NCBI GenBank assembly: GCA_910574255.1
Contig: CAJTAK010000014.1
Span: 1-64,000, forward strand
Source: Clostridia bacterium
Lineage (GTDB): Bacteria; Bacillota; Clostridia; Lachnospirales; Lachnospiraceae
Direction of reading: 5' to 3'
DNA: 64,000 nucleotides
Shown: positions 61,839 to 64,000 of the stretch, one piece after another
Numbering within the stretch: the first letter of the stretch is position 1
How the letters are laid out: every line of letters begins with the position of its first letter
Position numbers and translations under genes: made by a program
The notes under the pieces: generated by a model
Database searches by the model: none
Seen by the model: the letters and a program-made list of their open reading frames with translations, nothing else
What the model was told of the DNA's origin: nothing

Positions 61839-62810
61839 TTATTGTCCTGCAAAAATCCGTGCAATCGGCGAATCAGCCGGAAGTATAAGGGTCTTCTCGT
61901 TGCTGCCCTTCAAGCTCTCCTTGGCTGCGTCCAGGCTGCGCACAAAGGCATAAAAGTCGCTTCGTGTCTCATCTGCATAGGCATCCGATAGAATCCGCAT
62001 ATATTCCGCCTCTCCCTCTGCAATAAGCTGCTCTGCCTGGGCATGGGCTTCGGAAAGCATAATGGAAACCTCTTTGTCCGTAGTATTCTGGATTATCTGG
62101 GCCTGGGAAGCTCCCTCCGCCGTATACTGGGCCGCAATGTTCTCACGCTCGGAGATCATACGGGTGTAGACAGCCTGCTTGTTGTCGTCAGGCAGATCCA
62201 GCTTTTTCACCTCCACTGCCAGAATGTTGATGCCATACTGCTGGTAATTGTCCCCGATGCTGTCCATAATCTCCTCAGTGAGCGATTTAATCTCCACCAC
62301 TTCAGTCTTTTCCTCCAGAATCAGATCGTTGGATTCAAGCTCTTCTCCTGCATCGGCGGCTGTGATGGTCATTTTCCCATCACGGCTCTTGATGATCTCA
62401 TCCTGTGTCATATTGGATACCGTATTCTTCGTGGCATTGTAGACTATGGCATTGATGCGGTTCTCCGCATTGTAAATGGAATTTGCCAGGGTCTGGGTAA
62501 ACTTTAACGGGTCCTCCACTCTCCACAGCACATAACTGTCCACAATCATCGACTTCTTGTCGGAGGTAATGACATCCGAGGCAGGCAGATCATAAATAAG
62601 CATCTCTTTTGGAACCGTATCCACAGACTGGATAAAGGGCACCTTAAAGGTCAGTCCGGATACTGATACCACTCGCTGAACCTTTCCAAACTGCCGAATC
62701 AGCTTATACTCATCCTCATGGCAGATCACAATGCTGTTGCCCAAAAGCAACAGGAGCATAAGGGCCAGCAGATATTTCCATATCCTTCCCGCTTTTTTCA
62801 CCTTACTCAT
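61839..62810 (-). CDS. hflC: HflC-type SPFH membrane protein
   Basis: The 323-residue protein has one N-terminal membrane anchor (LLALMLLLLLGNSIVI), the SPFH/band-7 domain (EYKLIRQFGKVQRVVSVSGLTFKVPFIQSV) and a coiled-coil region rich in Ala/Glu (ASQAQIIQNTTDKEVSIMLSEAHAQAEQLIAEGEAEYMRILSD). HflKC modulates the FtsH protease at the membrane. I chose the ATG at 62810 (MSKVKK), nine bases from AGGAGG; one two codons earlier is too near the site. It overlaps the hflK stop by eight bases. No ftsH gene is nearby. Confidence 0.9.
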   Translation of the reverse strand: MSKVKKAGRIWKYLLALMLLLLLGNSIVICHEDEYKLIRQFGKVQRVVSVSGLTFKVPFIQSVDTVPKEMLIYDLPASDVITSDKKSMIVDSYVLWRVEDPLKFTQTLANSIYNAENRINAIVYNATKNTVSNMTQDEIIKSRDGKMTITAADAGEELESNDLILEEKTEVVEIKSLTEEIMDSIGDNYQQYGINILAVEVKKLDLPDDNKQAVYTRMISERENIAAQYTAEGASQAQIIQNTTDKEVSIMLSEAHAQAEQLIAEGEAEYMRILSDAYADETRSDFYAFVRSLDAAKESLKGSNEKTLILPADSPIARIFAGQ

Positions 62811-63825
62811 TGTCATTTCCCTCCTCTCCTGCTGCATTACCCGAACCAATGACCGTATTAAACGGTTCCAGGGGAAGAAGCTGCTGCACCTGGCCGCCCT
62901 CTCCGCCCTGGATGATAATCTTCATATCCGGCATCACATCCTCCATAGTCTCATAGAACATCCTCTGCTTTGTGATAGTGGGATATTTGATATATTCCTC
63001 ATACATGGAATTGAAACGGGCTACCTGCCCTTCCGCCTCATTGATGCGGCTCTCCTTTTGGGCCTGGGCATCCTGGACAACCTTATCCGCCTCCGCCTTG
63101 GCTTCGGGAATCTGCTCATTGCGGTATTTGTTGGCATTATTAAGGGCTGTCTCTTTTCCCTGCTTTGCCGTCTCTACCTCCTTAAAGGCCGTGACAACCT
63201 CCGCAGTAGGCGGCTGAGCATCCTGAATGCTGATATTCACCAATTGAATTCCGATGTCGTAGTTCTCCAGCTTGTCCATAATCATCTGCTTAATATTGGC
63301 CTGGATCTCGTTCTTTCCAGTGGTCAGTACGGAATCCACACCGTAGGAACCGATGGTGGTGCGGATGCAATTCTGGGCAATGTTATCCAGAATCGTCACC
63401 GGGTCCTCGGAGGCATACAGAGCCTTCACCGGATCGGAAATACGGTACTCCGCATAAAAATCCACTCGAATAAAATTGTAATCTGAAGTGATCATCATAG
63501 CGTCATCCGTATAATTCTCCTCTTCATCATAGCCTACGGATAAGCCCTGGATGGTGGTATTTACCTTCGTTACGGTTTGTATAAGGGGAATCTTAAAATG
63601 AAGCCCCGGCTCCGTCACGGCTCTTGGCTGTCCGAAGGTGCAGACTACTGCCTGCTGCTCCTCCTGAATGGTAAACCAGCAGGAATTGGCAACAGCCAGC
63701 ACCAATGCCGCCAGCACTACAACCGTTAAAATGCGCTTTACTTTTTTTAAATTTGGCTTTGGCCAGCCTGGGGCTTTTCCGCTTTCAGGATTTACTTCCC
63801 GAAAATTTCTTCTGAACTGGAACAT
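62803..63825 (-). CDS. hflK: HflK-type SPFH membrane protein
   Basis: The 340-residue protein has a short Pro/Lys-rich cytoplasmic start, one membrane segment (about residues 30-48), the SPFH domain (TIQEEQQAVVCTFGQPRAVTEPGLHFKIPLIQTV) and a coiled-coil tail. It is the partner of HflC. The start at 63825 has AAAGGAA upstream; an earlier in-frame reading lacks a site. A promoter lies at 63866-63894. Confidence 0.9.
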   Translation of the reverse strand: MFQFRRNFREVNPESGKAPGWPKPNLKKVKRILTVVVLAALVLAVANSCWFTIQEEQQAVVCTFGQPRAVTEPGLHFKIPLIQTVTKVNTTIQGLSVGYDEEENYTDDAMMITSDYNFIRVDFYAEYRISDPVKALYASEDPVTILDNIAQNCIRTTIGSYGVDSVLTTGKNEIQANIKQMIMDKLENYDIGIQLVNISIQDAQPPTAEVVTAFKEVETAKQGKETALNNANKYRNEQIPEAKAEADKVVQDAQAQKESRINEAEGQVARFNSMYEEYIKYPTITKQRMFYETMEDVMPDMKIIIQGGEGGQVQQLLPLEPFNTVIGSGNAAGEEGNDNE

Positions 63826-63865
63826 AATTTTTCCTTTCTTTTTGCTGCTATGTACAATAATATGC

Positions 63866-63894
63866 ATTATAGCAAAATTCTGCCGTTTTGTATA
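63866..63894 (-). promoter_or_regulatory. Sigma-A promoter of hflKC
   Basis: On the minus strand TATACA (63889-63894) and TATAAT (63866-63871) are 17 bases apart, with TG one base before the -10. Confidence 0.7.
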
Positions 63895-64000
63895 CTCCCT
63901 GTCCTTATCCATTGACATCCAAATGGTTTCATATTACCATATTTTCTGTAATCATTTCATAGTGTTGGGCGAACGTCAATCCGCAATGGCAGTTAATCTT

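Overview
The window looks like chromosomal DNA of a spore-forming, fermentative gut-type member of the Firmicutes, most likely Lachnospiraceae (Blautia/Dorea/Ruminococcus-like). This is an inference from gene content: a V-type ATPase operon, a spoVAF-type spore germination gene with a good sigma-G promoter, TraX and DUF212 membrane proteins, an iron-sulfur two-subunit L-serine dehydratase, rubrerythrin/rubredoxin domains, and strong AGGAGG ribosome binding sites with TTGACA-N17-TATAAT promoters. I see no rRNA, tRNA, CRISPR array or prophage.

Layout. 0-6 kb: the end of a probable insertion sequence at the left edge, nfo, a coupled three-gene unit (C39-like protein, HD nucleotidase, zinc-ribbon membrane protein), an FMN-binding protein and miaB. 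6-19 kb: a sialidase-repeat membrane protein joined to a broken acetyltransferase gene, an intact acetyltransferase, a three-gene GlpA-like/flavin reductase/DUF1667 operon, scpAB, a phosphoesterase, TraX, a lipoprotein, a phosphoesterase-rubrerythrin-rubredoxin fusion and an EF-G paralogue. 19-30 kb: a class A penicillin-binding protein, the aroF-tyrA-aroA operon, an unknown protein, spoVAF, a Cof-type HAD phosphatase and a DUF1307-like lipoprotein. 30-38 kb: one tight operon rimO-pgsA-cinA-dut-ppx-ppk, read leftward. 38-46 kb: lipoproteins, an EamA exporter, yqeY, a serine uptake/degradation operon (symporter, sdaAB, sdaAA), citrate synthase and a DUF212 protein. 46-55 kb: a nine-gene V-ATPase operon read leftward in the order G/H-C-I-K-F-E-A-B-D. 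55-64 kb: rpsU, a blaR1/blaI-type sensor-repressor pair, alaS, and hflK/hflC.

Most genes are housekeeping. The less ordinary content is in the spaces between them. At least five families of short repeats are present: (1) a 123-bp element with 18-19-bp inverted ends and 9-10-bp target duplications, whose ends match the probable IS end at the left edge; (2) an element beginning GTTACTG with 8-bp target duplications, one copy of which has family 1 nested inside it; (3) a nearly identical 166-bp CTAG-bounded hairpin element in two copies; (4) 51-bp units lying in frame at the 5' ends of three unrelated genes; and (5) a degenerate hairpin repeat that supplies the ribosome binding site in front of four V-ATPase genes. 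Other points worth noting are the three-domain phosphoesterase/rubrerythrin/rubredoxin protein, an EF-G paralogue with an altered G4 motif, and a perfect 17-bp inverted operator over the blaI promoter. I did not find a convincing new defence or biosynthetic system; the repeats are the most novel material here.
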